49,493 nt of DNA, from positions 1-49,493 of the forward strand of contig CALZIJ010000006.1 in assembly GCA_945787655.1 (NCBI GenBank). The letters are read 5' to 3'. Origin of the DNA: Nitrospiria bacterium (GTDB lineage Bacteria; Nitrospirota; Nitrospiria; SBBL01; JAADHI01). The translations under genes were made by a program, and so were the position numbers. Under the pieces are notes generated by a model. That model was not told the origin of the DNA. It made no database searches and saw nothing but the letters and a program-made list of their open reading frames with translations. Each line of letters begins with the position of its first letter. Within the stretch, counting starts at the first letter, position 1. Of this stretch, positions 1 to 9,132 are shown piece by piece.

Positions 1-1139
1 TTCATCGCCACCGGGGACATGGCGTCATCAGCATGTGCGTGTCCCTCATCATGAGCATGATCCTCCCCTGAATCCCCGTCATCGTGTGCATGATGATCAT
101 CCGTGTCGTCATGTGCCGGTTCATCCCATACAATTTCTCCTGACAGTGCGTCATCCCATACAATTTCTCCGCCTTCATCCGCATGCTCATCCCCCCCCGC
201 AGTTTCCCGGGGACGGAAAACTTCTTCCTCAAAATTTGCGCCATGGGTAATGACAAAATAAAAACAGCCGTCCGGCTGGTCCAAAAATCCCGGTTTTGAA
301 AAATCGGGAAATTCTCCAATCCGTTCAGCCATCACACCATCCCCTTTTCCCGTTTCACCGTGGCACAAGGTGCAGAAAATCTCGTACAATTGTTTTCCAC
401 GGGTAAAGGATGCTTCCGAAAGAGGCGTTGGATTTTCCAATATTGCCGCTTCATCTTTCGAAGCCGGTTCCCCGCCGGAATGGATCGAATGCGGGACCAG
501 GGAAGACGGCACCCGGATGGCCCTTTCCTGCGACTTTGTGACCGGTTGATTCATCATATTCCTTGTTCCAGAAAAACCCAGAACCAGTGCAGGAATTAAA
601 AAAATAAATGAAAGTCCAGCCCCGAAAGCCGTTGCGGAACGGGAAACTTTTTTTGCTCCTGTTTTTTTTAAAACATCTTCCGCCTGTTTTAACATGGTTT
701 CATCCCCCAAGATACGAAGACCAAAAACGTGTCCTGTTACAGCCCTGGGTACACATCCTTTTGAACGGGCAACCCACAGCGCGCAATACAGAAACCCAAA
801 AATCGTGCCGATAATCGCACCCAGTAACATAAAATCAAATGCCATAATACCGATCGCCGGAAGACTGAGTATGGGAAGCCCGCCCGTCTCTACAGGATAC
901 ACCACGGCTGTCCCCACAGAAAAGACCCCGCCAAACAGTGCGCCTAAAAATGCCCCGCTCCACGTAAACCACCCCACGCCGCTTTTTCTCTTTGAGACAG
1001 AAATCTTCGCCTCAACTGGGTCGAGCGGAGAGAAGAGTGAAATATCATCCAGCCCGGCCTCCTTTAGCGTCTGGATTGCGGCTTCGGTTTCTTCAGAAGA
1101 TGCAAAGGTCGTAAGGACCTGGTTTTTATCACCGGGCAT
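1..1139 (-). CDS. ActD-ActE fusion subunit of Alternative Complex III (partial, runs off left edge)
   Basis: An open frame starts at ATG 1139 and stays open to position 1 (379 codons). The ATG shares one base with the actC stop (TAATG), which implies translational coupling. Residues 1-165 match the ActD/DUF3341 layout: a soluble N-terminus followed by two membrane segments near 57-82 and 92-118. A third membrane segment (about 170-192) then leads into a cytochrome c domain with CTLCH (Cys256, Cys259, His260), corresponding to the monohaem subunit ActE. After ITHG300 there is a roughly 70-residue insertion very rich in Asp, Glu, Gly and His, before MSPVAM at the window edge, where the Met-ligand loop is expected. 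ActD and ActE are separate proteins in the ACIII complexes I know best. The third segment would correctly place the haem domain in the periplasm. The 3' end is not visible. Confidence 0.85.
   Translation of the reverse strand, partial: MPGDKNQVLTTFASSEETEAAIQTLKEAGLDDISLFSPLDPVEAKISVSKRKSGVGWFTWSGAFLGALFGGVFSVGTAVVYPVETGGLPILSLPAIGIMAFDFMLLGAIIGTIFGFLYCALWVARSKGCVPRAVTGHVFGLRILGDETMLKQAEDVLKKTGAKKVSRSATAFGAGLSFIFLIPALVLGFSGTRNMMNQPVTKSQERAIRVPSSLVPHSIHSGGEPASKDEAAILENPTPLSEASFTRGKQLYEIFCTLCHGETGKGDGVMAERIGEFPDFSKPGFLDQPDGCFYFVITHGANFEEEVFRPRETAGGDEHADEGGEIVWDDALSGEIVWDEPAHDDTDDHHAHDDGDSGEDHAHDEGHAHADDAMSPVAM
121..170 (-). repeat. 20-nt direct repeat inside the ActE-like insertion
   Basis: The 20 bases at 121-140 recur exactly at 151-170, a 30-nt period. 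On the minus strand this encodes two in-frame copies of GEIVWDD. It is an internal duplication within the acidic insertion of the fused ActD-ActE gene; two copies are too few for an array. Confidence 0.85.
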
Positions 1140-2485
1140 TACGGCTGTTCCTTATTCAGGGGGGATAGTTCCTTCATTTCGTACATCGAAACAGCAGGAA
1201 ACAGCTTAATAAACAACAAACAGTTCAATGCGAAAAAAGCCAGCAAACCCACGTTAATCGTGATCTCAATGAGAGAAGGAAGGTAAGAACCCCAGGAAAA
1301 AGGATTATCGGAAACCGCCAAAGAAGGGATTAAAATCAAATATCGTTCGATCCACATGCCCACGTTAATTAAAATCGAGATGATGAAGAGATGGCGAAAA
1401 GACCTTCGAACCCGTTTTAAAAGAAGCGCAAAAGGGCATATCCCCAAAACAAGGACCATCGTCCAGTAAAGCCCCGAAAAAGGACCCGTCATCTTTAACG
1501 CCAATAATGCCGATTCGACCGCATCCTCGGACTGCATCAAAACCACTGTTTCAGTCAGCATCAAATAAATCCAGAGCAGACAAAGCCCAAAAAGGAAAAG
1601 AGCCAGTTTTTCGAGATGTTCTATTTTAATCAGGGATTCAAGATGAAGGTATTTTCTCATAAGAATCGCCAGTGTCAAAACCGCCGCAGCACCGGAATAC
1701 AAAGCGCCAAGCACAAAAAGCGGTGCGAAAATAGTACTGTGCAGTCCGTGTGTCTGGGTGATCGCGAAATCCCACCCAACAATACTGGACACAAGCACCA
1801 TGAGCGGAATAATAAAACAGGCCACCATCGTATAAGCTTTTCGAAAGTGCAGCCATTGATCGCTGCTGCCTCGCCAGCCTAATGCGAGGACTCGATAAAA
1901 ATCCCTCCGCCAGCCTTTGGAATAATCCCTCATTGTGGCGATATCGGGAATCAAGCCAAGCAATAAAAAGAGCAGGCTCCCCATAAGATAGGAATTAATG
2001 GCGATGGCGTCCCATGAAAGCGGCGATCGTAAATTCGTCCAAAGCTGACGGTCGTTTGGAAATGGCGGGAAAACCCAATAAAAAAACCAGGGGCGGCCCA
2101 GATGAATAATCGGCAGCAAACCCGCGTTGATCAAAGAAAAAAAAGTCATCATCTCCGCACTGCGATAGATCGGCTTTCTCCACTGACTTTTCGTGAGATA
2201 CAGCACTGCCGACAGCAATGTGCCTGCGTGGCTGAGCCCAATCCAAAACACGAATGTACTGATGTATATTCCCCAAAATACCGGACTGTTTAGTCCGGTC
2301 ACGTGAAGCCCGTTTTTAATTTGGTGAATAAAGGCAAAGACCCCGGCAGCCACCATCAAGGCAAGTGTCCCGACAAGCATCCAGTAATTCCGGGAGGTCT
2401 GCGTAACGCTGCGGATCACCGTTTGATTCAGCTGATAATATTCGGTGTTTACGGCTGCGTTTTCCGAGTGCTCCATTTCAGGCAT
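1139..2485 (-). CDS. actC: ACIII membrane subunit ActC (NrfD/PsrC-like quinol-binding protein)
   Basis: This 448-residue polytopic protein has many hydrophobic segments, a charged N-terminus of about 30 residues and the NrfD/PsrC-type pattern. It sits between ActB and ActD, the usual ACIII position, so it is ActC, the membrane subunit thought to hold a quinol site and a proton path. Its start overlaps the end of actB by 8 nt and its TAA overlaps the ATG of the next gene, so the operon is tightly coupled. The hydrophilic C-terminus (ELSPLNKEQP) lies on the cytoplasmic or periplasmic edge. No truncation is visible. Confidence 0.93.
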   Translation of the reverse strand: MPEMEHSENAAVNTEYYQLNQTVIRSVTQTSRNYWMLVGTLALMVAAGVFAFIHQIKNGLHVTGLNSPVFWGIYISTFVFWIGLSHAGTLLSAVLYLTKSQWRKPIYRSAEMMTFFSLINAGLLPIIHLGRPWFFYWVFPPFPNDRQLWTNLRSPLSWDAIAINSYLMGSLLFLLLGLIPDIATMRDYSKGWRRDFYRVLALGWRGSSDQWLHFRKAYTMVACFIIPLMVLVSSIVGWDFAITQTHGLHSTIFAPLFVLGALYSGAAAVLTLAILMRKYLHLESLIKIEHLEKLALFLFGLCLLWIYLMLTETVVLMQSEDAVESALLALKMTGPFSGLYWTMVLVLGICPFALLLKRVRRSFRHLFIISILINVGMWIERYLILIPSLAVSDNPFSWGSYLPSLIEITINVGLLAFFALNCLLFIKLFPAVSMYEMKELSPLNKEQP

Positions 2486-5400
2486 CGATAATCCGCTTTA
2501 AATAAATCACCGCTGATTCGGTGTTCAGATGTTCCAAAGCCCGGTATCGCCTCGGATCACTCGCGGCCAGGGAAACCGCACTCTCGTGATCCAGCAAGGA
2601 ACCGAACAACATCGCGTCCGCTGGACAGGCCGACACACAGGCCGGTTGTATTTCACCGTCTCGGACCCGGCGCTTTTCAATCTTGGCGTCTTCTTTGGCG
2701 GTTCGGATACGCTGTACACAAAATGTACATTTTTCCATGACCCCGGCATCCCGGACAGAAAGGTCGGGACTTAACTGCTGTGTCAAGGGTTGAGGCCATT
2801 CCGGCTGGACAAAATTAAAAGACCGGGCCTCATAGGGGCAGTTATTCGCACAATACCGTGTTCCGACACAACGGTTATACACCTGGGCGTTTAATCCATC
2901 AGGGGTATGGTAAGTCGCGTAAACCGGGCACACCGGCTCGCAAGGCGCATTACCGCAATGCTGGCAGAGCATCGGCAAAAAAAGCGGCGTCTCCTGCTTT
3001 TCAGTCGATTTTGGCCAATAGCGTTCAATACGAATCCAGTTAATTTCGCGCTGAGTTTTGACCGCCTCTTCACCTGTAATCGGCAGGTTGTTTTCCGCAT
3101 GACAGGACACATTACAAGCCCCGCATCCCGTACAACGATCAAGATCAATCACCATCCCCCAACGGTAATCGTTTGCCTGATTATTCTGTTGAGGACGAAA
3201 ATATTTCGACAGGGCTTGATTAAAAAAGGCGGGCAGGGTCACCCCTTTCCGGCTCGGCAGTGCTTCAATGGGCTTTAACGAACTTTGTTGATTAAGACGA
3301 ACCGCTTCCTCAGCGCTGACTGACATTGCCATTTGGTGATCCATTTGAGACGTGTGACCTTCAGTCTTGGCGATCTTGACGTGTTTTCCTGTTTTGGCGA
3401 TCTTTACCCTTGTTCCCGCCCAAGCCAATGCACCCGTTTCGGCTTCAAAATCGGGAACGATAATTTTCAGAGGATTGCTTCCCCGGCCTTCGGCATATCG
3501 TCCGTAGGCGGTGTGACCTTGTCCGATCGGCATGGACAAGGTGTCCGGTCTGATGCCAGGGCTCAGATAGGCAGGGGCTTCGATCGCGCCTTCCGGGGAA
3601 GAAATTTTGATCAGGTCACCTTCGCGGATATCCAACTGACCGGCCGTATCGGGGTGGATTTCAAGCCAGCTGCCCCAAGTAATGGTCGTCATGGGATCCG
3701 GGGCTTCCTGAAGCCAGGGGCGGTTGGCGCCCCGGCCATCCAAATGAAAAATTGAAGGCGCGGGGATAAAATAAAAATTATCCCCTGAAAGCAGCTCAAG
3801 CTCCGGCTTGCGATGAATGACAGCGCCGAGGCCCGGTATATCGGGTGAATGGATTGTTTTTGGTTTGGAAGCTTTTTCATCCCAGCGCCCCCCCTTTTGC
3901 AAGAGCTCGGTCCAAAAAGGTTTAAAATCAACGCCAAAACCCACCCCGTCTTCAAACCCCTTTAGAAAAAAATATTCTTCCCAGACTTCCTTTAAAAAAG
4001 ATTCGAAGTTGTCCCAGGGAAAGTGCTCAGAAACGCTCCCCTCCAATGCCGTGGCCCAGTGCATTAAAATATCCCCGACATGCCGCGTGTCATACAGCGG
4101 GGCCACCACAGGCTGCATCAGTCCGACACTACGTCGTCCACCGTCTACCGACGGCAGAAGATCTCCAAAGGATTCCAATGGGGTATGAAGCGGTAAAACA
4201 AGATCTGAAAAAGCGCTCGACTCGTCCATAAACGCTGATAAACTGACAATGAAGGGCACGTTTTTAAACGCATCCTCAAGCCTCAAAGATTCCGGCGCAT
4301 GAAATAAAGGGTTCGCCTCGTGCAAAATTAAGGCTTGAACCTGCCCGGATAACATCTTTTGACGAATACCATCGATTTCTTTCCAACTGATGTGGTTTTC
4401 ATCAATGCTTTCAAAAGGGTCGAAAAACTGCACCCCTCCTTTAATCCCGATATTCCCGGCGACAATATTTAATATATTCACCGCGACGGCCTGAAACAAA
4501 CCCGATTTTTGCGCCATGGCGGCATCGCCGCACAAAGCCAGACTGGGCCGGATTGATGAGAAATCCTTCGCAAGTTGCAGAAGGGTCTCTTCGGACACAT
4601 CCGACCATTTCGCGACCTGATTCGGTTTAAAATCGGAAAGCAGTTCCCGCCATTCCGCCACAGCCTGATTCGAAAGGCCCGGGTCATGCCAGCCTTTATT
4701 TAAAATAAGATGGGCCACTCCTAAAGCCAGGATACCCTCGCTCCCGGGCCGAAGGGAAACCCACTGATCCGCATTCGCCGCCGTCAAAGACATTCTGGCT
4801 TCACATTGAACAAATTTCCCTCTTGTTTGACGCGTTTTCCCCTGCCTGAAATCGCCATACGCCTTGCTGAAATATACCGGAGCCCGCCAGGTTTCCAAAA
4901 AGTTGGCGCCAAATGAAAGCAGGTAATTGGTCTGAGCAAGATCATATTCAACCTGCCCATGAATACCGAAACAAAGTGCGTTCGCTTTTTGAAGCACTGT
5001 GTCATCCAGAAAGGTATATCGATAATCATGGGGAGAACCAAAGCCCTCCAAAAAGGCGTTGAAAATTTGATTTAAATGTCCTTTTAAAGGACGGCTAATA
5101 CAATATAAGGCATCGGTTTTTTTGTTATTTTCTAAGGTTTTAAGGCGGTCCACCACAATCTGGTTGGCCTGCTCCCATGAAACAGCTTCCCATTGCCCTG
5201 ATCCCCTTTCCCCAATTCGCTTCATCGGTGTTTGCAAGCGATCCGGGTTATACAACTCTTGTAATGCGGATTCTCCCAATGCGCAAAGTTTTCCCTGATT
5301 GACGGGATGCAGCGGATTTCCTTCGATTTTTTTGGCCTGCCCGTCCTGAACTTTCACCACGATGCCGCATCCGGAAGGACATTGCTGACAAACAGAGGCA

Positions 5401-5552
5401 TATCCCGTTGACTTTCCGGGAACCACATCTTCAGGGGGAATTACAAAGGGAACCAGGTTTTTAACCGGTTCCTCCACTTGGGAGCAGGCCCCAAGTACGC
5501 CGGCTGTACCCACCATTTTTAAAAAGAGACGTCGGTCCATCGAATGGATCAA
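2478..5552 (-). CDS. actB: ACIII iron-sulfur subunit ActB (molybdopterin-oxidoreductase-like plus ferredoxin-type domains)
   Basis: This large periplasmic subunit carries a twin-arginine signal (DRRLFLK) followed by a hydrophobic stretch ending LGAC. The first about 730 residues resemble a molybdopterin oxidoreductase and retain CQQCPSGCG and GKLCALG. The last about 230 residues carry four cysteine groups: CTGCGACNVSC, CQHCGNAPCEPVCP, CVGTRYCANNCP, and CTFC with ACVSACPADA, as in PsrB/ActB2. In characterised ACIII the N-terminal domain lacks molybdenum and the C-terminal part holds the Fe-S clusters. The longest frame begins with TTG (5552), only two bases from an AAGGA. The ATG at 5540 (MDRRLFLK, 1020 aa) fits the ribosome site and the Tat signal better. 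Confidence 0.95.
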   Translation of the reverse strand: MIHSMDRRLFLKMVGTAGVLGACSQVEEPVKNLVPFVIPPEDVVPGKSTGYASVCQQCPSGCGIVVKVQDGQAKKIEGNPLHPVNQGKLCALGESALQELYNPDRLQTPMKRIGERGSGQWEAVSWEQANQIVVDRLKTLENNKKTDALYCISRPLKGHLNQIFNAFLEGFGSPHDYRYTFLDDTVLQKANALCFGIHGQVEYDLAQTNYLLSFGANFLETWRAPVYFSKAYGDFRQGKTRQTRGKFVQCEARMSLTAANADQWVSLRPGSEGILALGVAHLILNKGWHDPGLSNQAVAEWRELLSDFKPNQVAKWSDVSEETLLQLAKDFSSIRPSLALCGDAAMAQKSGLFQAVAVNILNIVAGNIGIKGGVQFFDPFESIDENHISWKEIDGIRQKMLSGQVQALILHEANPLFHAPESLRLEDAFKNVPFIVSLSAFMDESSAFSDLVLPLHTPLESFGDLLPSVDGGRRSVGLMQPVVAPLYDTRHVGDILMHWATALEGSVSEHFPWDNFESFLKEVWEEYFFLKGFEDGVGFGVDFKPFWTELLQKGGRWDEKASKPKTIHSPDIPGLGAVIHRKPELELLSGDNFYFIPAPSIFHLDGRGANRPWLQEAPDPMTTITWGSWLEIHPDTAGQLDIREGDLIKISSPEGAIEAPAYLSPGIRPDTLSMPIGQGHTAYGRYAEGRGSNPLKIIVPDFEAETGALAWAGTRVKIAKTGKHVKIAKTEGHTSQMDHQMAMSVSAEEAVRLNQQSSLKPIEALPSRKGVTLPAFFNQALSKYFRPQQNNQANDYRWGMVIDLDRCTGCGACNVSCHAENNLPITGEEAVKTQREINWIRIERYWPKSTEKQETPLFLPMLCQHCGNAPCEPVCPVYATYHTPDGLNAQVYNRCVGTRYCANNCPYEARSFNFVQPEWPQPLTQQLSPDLSVRDAGVMEKCTFCVQRIRTAKEDAKIEKRRVRDGEIQPACVSACPADAMLFGSLLDHESAVSLAASDPRRYRALEHLNTESAVIYLKRIIDA

Positions 5553-5585
5553 ATCCTTTTATAGTCTCTAGAAATGCCTTGCCTG

Positions 5586-6095
5586 TTATTTATGACAAAC
5601 ATTACAGTCTACCGGGGCTTCTTTTTTTTTGTGGCAATCCAGACACCAGCCCATCGATAAGGAAGACACTTTTTTGACGACTTCCATTTCAGCGACATTC
5701 CCGTGACATTCACTGCATTCTATATGGGCATTCACATGCATCCGATGAGAAAAATACACAAAGTCCGGCAGGTGATATATTTTTCTCCAGGGAATGGCTT
5801 CCTGATTATCCCAATAGGTCAACAGTTTTTTAACCTCAGGGTCATCGGTTGCAATCATCTCATGGCATCCGATACATTTTTGTACACTTGGAACACCGGC
5901 AACAGAGGAACGCTCCACATAGATATGACAGTAAAGACAGGCCATTTTTTCCTGGCCGGAATGAGTGAGATGACTAAATAAAACCGGCTGTGTTCGGGAG
6001 GACGGCGCGTCTTCATTCCCCGAATAAACCGCGACATCGGATAAACCCGTCATAACCACAAGCATAGAAGTTAGGAAAAAAAGTTTTAGAGGCAT
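5586..6095 (-). CDS. actA: ACIII pentahaem cytochrome c subunit ActA
   Basis: A 169-residue secreted cytochrome. After a cleavable-looking signal peptide (hydrophobic to about residue 20) there are five CxxCH motifs: CLYCH, CIGCH, CSECH, CLDCH and CNVCH. This is the haem count of ActA in known ACIII complexes, where the chain of haems receives electrons from the Fe-S subunit and passes them to a periplasmic acceptor. It is the first gene of the act operon and lies 33 nt before actB. A good sigma70 promoter is about 40 nt upstream. The Shine-Dalgarno before the ATG is weak; the leader there is A/T-rich. Confidence 0.95.
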   Translation of the reverse strand: MPLKLFFLTSMLVVMTGLSDVAVYSGNEDAPSSRTQPVLFSHLTHSGQEKMACLYCHIYVERSSVAGVPSVQKCIGCHEMIATDDPEVKKLLTYWDNQEAIPWRKIYHLPDFVYFSHRMHVNAHIECSECHGNVAEMEVVKKVSSLSMGWCLDCHKKKEAPVDCNVCHK

Positions 6096-6135
6096 ATTTT
6101 TTTAATAATTAAAATCAGACCTCAAATAATGCCTG

Positions 6136-6163
6136 ATTATACAGACTCCCCATATCGAGTCAA
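6136..6163 (-). promoter_or_regulatory. sigma70-type promoter of the act operon
   Basis: On the minus strand TTGACT (6163-6158) and TATAAT (6141-6136) are separated by 16 bp. This is a near-consensus promoter that would start transcription around 6129, leaving a leader of about 35 nt before actA. No operator is obvious. Confidence 0.7.
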
Positions 6164-6306
6164 GAATCCGACCGGAAAATACGTCCAGTGTTCTTCTTTC
6201 ATACCAGTGAACTTTGAGGAAACACCCTCACGATGTGGGATTGAATTAAAATTTAGAGGAAAGGAAAAACAGAAAACAAGGTATTTAAACAGAAAGAAAA
6301 ACCGGC

Positions 6307-6924
6307 CTAGAACCGGATTCGGATACCCGCATTCATTCTGCCTTCGTCCACAGAAACATACGGGATATAAGTATCATCACCCGAAAAAGCGCGGAAGGCA
6401 TTGACTGCGGTCTGAAACAGTGCAATACCCAGAACGGCTTCGGACGACAGCCCTGTTTCCTGTGAAATACCGACAGGATCATAACCAGGATCTTGACTGT
6501 CTTTAATGTAAAAAGACCAAACGGAATACCACAGAAAATCCGTGCCGGAAAAAAGGAGTAGTGCCTTATTATATGTAGTCGGTTGCAGACGATAGCGCGT
6601 CAATGCAAAATTAAATGTATGGTTGGAAGCCACAACGCCGGCGGCACGAAAAGGTAAGACTGATTCTTGTTTCAATGCATCCGCGGATGAGACCCCGACA
6701 AAAAAACTTCCGCTCTGGGTCTGAAAAAAATCAGTCCGAACATTCTGGCCACCCGCCATATGCCCCATCGCGTTATGCCCTGTTTCATGTGCTGCAACAT
6801 GGGTTAAATAGGCGGCCCCCGTCTGGAACACATCAGAAAATTCCATTGCGAACCCCGGACTTGAACACAGAACCAGTATGAGTCCTAATGACAGGGTCAT
6901 TTTCATTCTCTTTTGAATCCCCAT
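6307..6924 (-). CDS. secreted or membrane HETGH-motif protein of unknown function
   Basis: I do not recognise the family. An upstream frame exists to 6972, but the ATG at 6924 has a GAGGTG ribosome site four bases away and leads straight into a signal peptide ending near SSPGFA. The mature protein starts with HETGHNAMGH (His46, Glu47, His50, His55), the HExxH zinc-peptidase signature, here in a short, moderately hydrophobic protein of about 205 residues. The middle and C-terminal parts hold amphipathic or hydrophobic stretches, and the protein ends GIRIRF, with the C-terminal Phe common in outer-membrane proteins. It stops with TAG. It lies upstream of the act operon on the same strand, about 210 bp away, and is probably a separate transcript. 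Enzyme activity is unproven. Confidence 0.7.
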   Translation of the reverse strand: MGIQKRMKMTLSLGLILVLCSSPGFAMEFSDVFQTGAAYLTHVAAHETGHNAMGHMAGGQNVRTDFFQTQSGSFFVGVSSADALKQESVLPFRAAGVVASNHTFNFALTRYRLQPTTYNKALLLFSGTDFLWYSVWSFYIKDSQDPGYDPVGISQETGLSSEAVLGIALFQTAVNAFRAFSGDDTYIPYVSVDEGRMNAGIRIRF

Positions 6925-7243
6925 TGCACACCTCTGTAAGATATTTTTATAAATATATTGATATTGTGCCATACAAAAAGCCTAACGCAGCACTAAAAAT
7001 AAAACAATCCCCTCAAAAGGGGGGGATCACGCGCAATCAATTGACTTGGGTAGACGAGAGAATCAAGTAAACATAAGTTGTTAATTTAATTAAATAAAAT
7101 CAACTAATGCGGAGTTAAGACAAGAAAAATCTGAATAAAGATAAACCGTAAAAAGGGCCTGAATCACGGAAAACTGTTTTTCGTAACACCCAAAAGATGG
7201 GATTTTTGAGGAAATGGCTCAAACCGGTGGGCGAAAGACGGCT

Positions 7244-8113
7244 TCAAGGGAAGGGTTTGACCTGTTTTATGATATACCCCTCCTCGTGCAGATGGCTTAA
7301 CAAGCCGTCTTTTCCAACCAGATGGGCTGCACCGACAAGGACAAATTCCACTTCTGGTGTCTTAAAATATGATTTGATTTTCGGCAGCCAATCCATGTTG
7401 CGGTCCACAAGGATCATCTGATACAACTTTGGATAATCTGTTGCCATCGGCAACACAGCCAAAGTTTCGAGTTTTTTCCGATTTCCTGACCGCCATGCTG
7501 TTTTCATGTCGCCAATCAATTTCTGGATATCCCTGACTTCATGAAGCGTCTTCATGATCAGTTCGTTTTCCTGGCCTTCCCCCATCCGGGAAATAAAGGT
7601 CATTTGGGTCTCAAGGCTTTCCAGGGCCATCACTTTTTTGTTATCACGCTTTGCCTGCTCATAAAAAAACTTGTCCACCCCGATGCCGGCCAATCCCAGT
7701 CGCTGAAGCTCCAATAACGTTAAGGTCATTGAAACCATCCCGGGCTTAAAAGATAAAAGAGAGGCCAGCGGGAAACCAATCGAGTTACAATAGGCTTCAA
7801 GAGCGGTATAGGTTTCAGAATTGAGGACAGACTTTAAAGTTCTTCCGTCTTGATAAGAGGCTGCGATTAACATTTTTTGCTGGAATGCAGGGTCAGAAGT
7901 CCCTCCGATATCCGTTTCAAAAACCAGCAGATCTGACTGTTGATAAACGGCATTAAATTCATCCGGCAACGGATAGTCAGCAGTACTCAACAAATGCACC
8001 GTACCCCCGATATAAACATGCTGACCGCCTTGGCGCACTTCCCACACCGATGTTTCAGCATCACAGAGACCGGGAATAAAAATCGAAAAAAAGACTAGGA
8101 GCAACAACCGCAT
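7244..8113 (-). CDS. TraB/GumN family periplasmic protein
   Basis: A TraB/GumN-type protein, a family with conserved GxxH motifs resembling a metalloprotease fold; its bacterial function is unsettled. Visible signatures are YIGGTVHLLS at the N-terminus of the mature protein and VGAAHLVGKDGLLSHL near the C-terminus, both diagnostic. A longer frame reaches 8158, but the ATG at 8113 has an AAGAGGA site and begins a clean signal peptide (MRLLLLVFFSIFIPGLCDA), giving about 289 residues. It follows the patatin gene by 92 nt on the same strand and may be the last gene of that run. Confidence 0.88.
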   Translation of the reverse strand: MRLLLLVFFSIFIPGLCDAETSVWEVRQGGQHVYIGGTVHLLSTADYPLPDEFNAVYQQSDLLVFETDIGGTSDPAFQQKMLIAASYQDGRTLKSVLNSETYTALEAYCNSIGFPLASLLSFKPGMVSMTLTLLELQRLGLAGIGVDKFFYEQAKRDNKKVMALESLETQMTFISRMGEGQENELIMKTLHEVRDIQKLIGDMKTAWRSGNRKKLETLAVLPMATDYPKLYQMILVDRNMDWLPKIKSYFKTPEVEFVLVGAAHLVGKDGLLSHLHEEGYIIKQVKPFP

Positions 8114-8205
8114 CGATATCCTCTTATTCAGCTGGACGTGACTGGCGTGTTCAAGCACTTATAGACCAGTCTTTCCTCATGAAGGATTGAAAAGATCGAG
8201 ATGAA

Positions 8206-9117
8206 TTATGGACCAATCGTGATAAATTTTTTAACACGGTTTCTCCAGAGCAACTGTTTGAGCGGTTTAATCGCAGCACGGGCGGCTTCCTCCCCTTTTT
8301 GAATGGCTTCTTCAAAACGCCAGAAATCCGACCAATGGATATGCCCGATACTTGGACGAATAGAAAAGTCAACGCCGTTCAGTTGACGGTTGGATAAAAT
8401 ACACCGCGTGATTTCATTGGCGCGCAATACGACATCCAGCCCACTATCGAACATTTCCGGGGTTTTCAAGGTTTCCTCAGAGATATTTACGGCAATGACA
8501 AAATCAACCCCGCGGGCTTCCAGAGGTTCTACAGGCACTTGATTCACCCATCCCCCATCAATGAGCTGGACGCCATTGACATGAATGGGGGGAAGAACGC
8601 CGGGGATCGCACAGCTGGCCGCCACGGCAGTACGAATCGGCCCTTCAGACAAGACCATCTCAGCCCCATTTGTTAAATCGGTGGCTACCGCCACAAAGGG
8701 GATGAGGGATTCCTCGATCTGTTTATCTTCAAGCAGGAGGCTCATTTGGGATAAAAAGACATCTTCTGAAATAAACGAGGTGCGTTGCAGAGAAATCCCC
8801 CAAAATATCCCCTTTTGGAGATAGGTTTTCAGGTTGGTCATGAAGCTTTTATTCTTTTTCTCTTCGAAGTGCCGTTTGATAAAAAAAATTTTGGTACGGC
8901 GAAAAGCTTCACTTTTTAAAAAAGCAAGGACACGTGTCTTTAACTGATCAATTGAAGGATTCTGGGCATACATTGCGCCCACAATAGAGCCAAAACTGGT
9001 ACCCGAAATCATGTGAAGGTCTACACCTTCCGCTTCCAGTACCTTCAGTACGCCAATATGCGCCAGGCCTCTCGCACCGCCGCCGCCGAGCGCCAGACCC
9101 ACCTTCAGTGATTTCAT
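8206..9117 (-). CDS. patatin-like phospholipase (RssA/NTE-type)
   Basis: A 303-residue cytosolic lipid acyl hydrolase of the patatin family. The oxyanion-hole motif GGGGARG is at about 11-17, the nucleophile elbow GTSFG at 39-43 (Ser41) and the Asp of the catalytic dyad in DGGW at 187-190. That is the complete set needed for activity, and the length fits RssA-type proteins. It has no signal peptide. It begins 15 nt after the small coiled-coil gene, so the two are probably co-transcribed. The substrate cannot be told from sequence. Confidence 0.92.
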   Translation of the reverse strand: MKSLKVGLALGGGGARGLAHIGVLKVLEAEGVDLHMISGTSFGSIVGAMYAQNPSIDQLKTRVLAFLKSEAFRRTKIFFIKRHFEEKKNKSFMTNLKTYLQKGIFWGISLQRTSFISEDVFLSQMSLLLEDKQIEESLIPFVAVATDLTNGAEMVLSEGPIRTAVAASCAIPGVLPPIHVNGVQLIDGGWVNQVPVEPLEARGVDFVIAVNISEETLKTPEMFDSGLDVVLRANEITRCILSNRQLNGVDFSIRPSIGHIHWSDFWRFEEAIQKGEEAARAAIKPLKQLLWRNRVKKFITIGP

Positions 9118-9132
9118 TAAGAAGACGCCTCC

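Noticed and set aside
121-170. Direct repeats as a CRISPR-like or regulatory array
   Set aside because: Only two copies, a 30-nt period and in-frame coding; explained by protein-level duplication.
2-319. A 105-codon minus-strand open frame at the left edge
   Set aside because: It is in another frame of the ActD-ActE gene; the real frame contains CTLCH and a continuous transmembrane/cytochrome layout.
2478-5552. ActB as an active molybdenum oxidoreductase (formate dehydrogenase or polysulfide reductase)
   Set aside because: The pentahaem ActA, NrfD-like ActC and ActD/E neighbours identify ACIII, whose ActB N-terminal domain has no molybdenum in characterised members.
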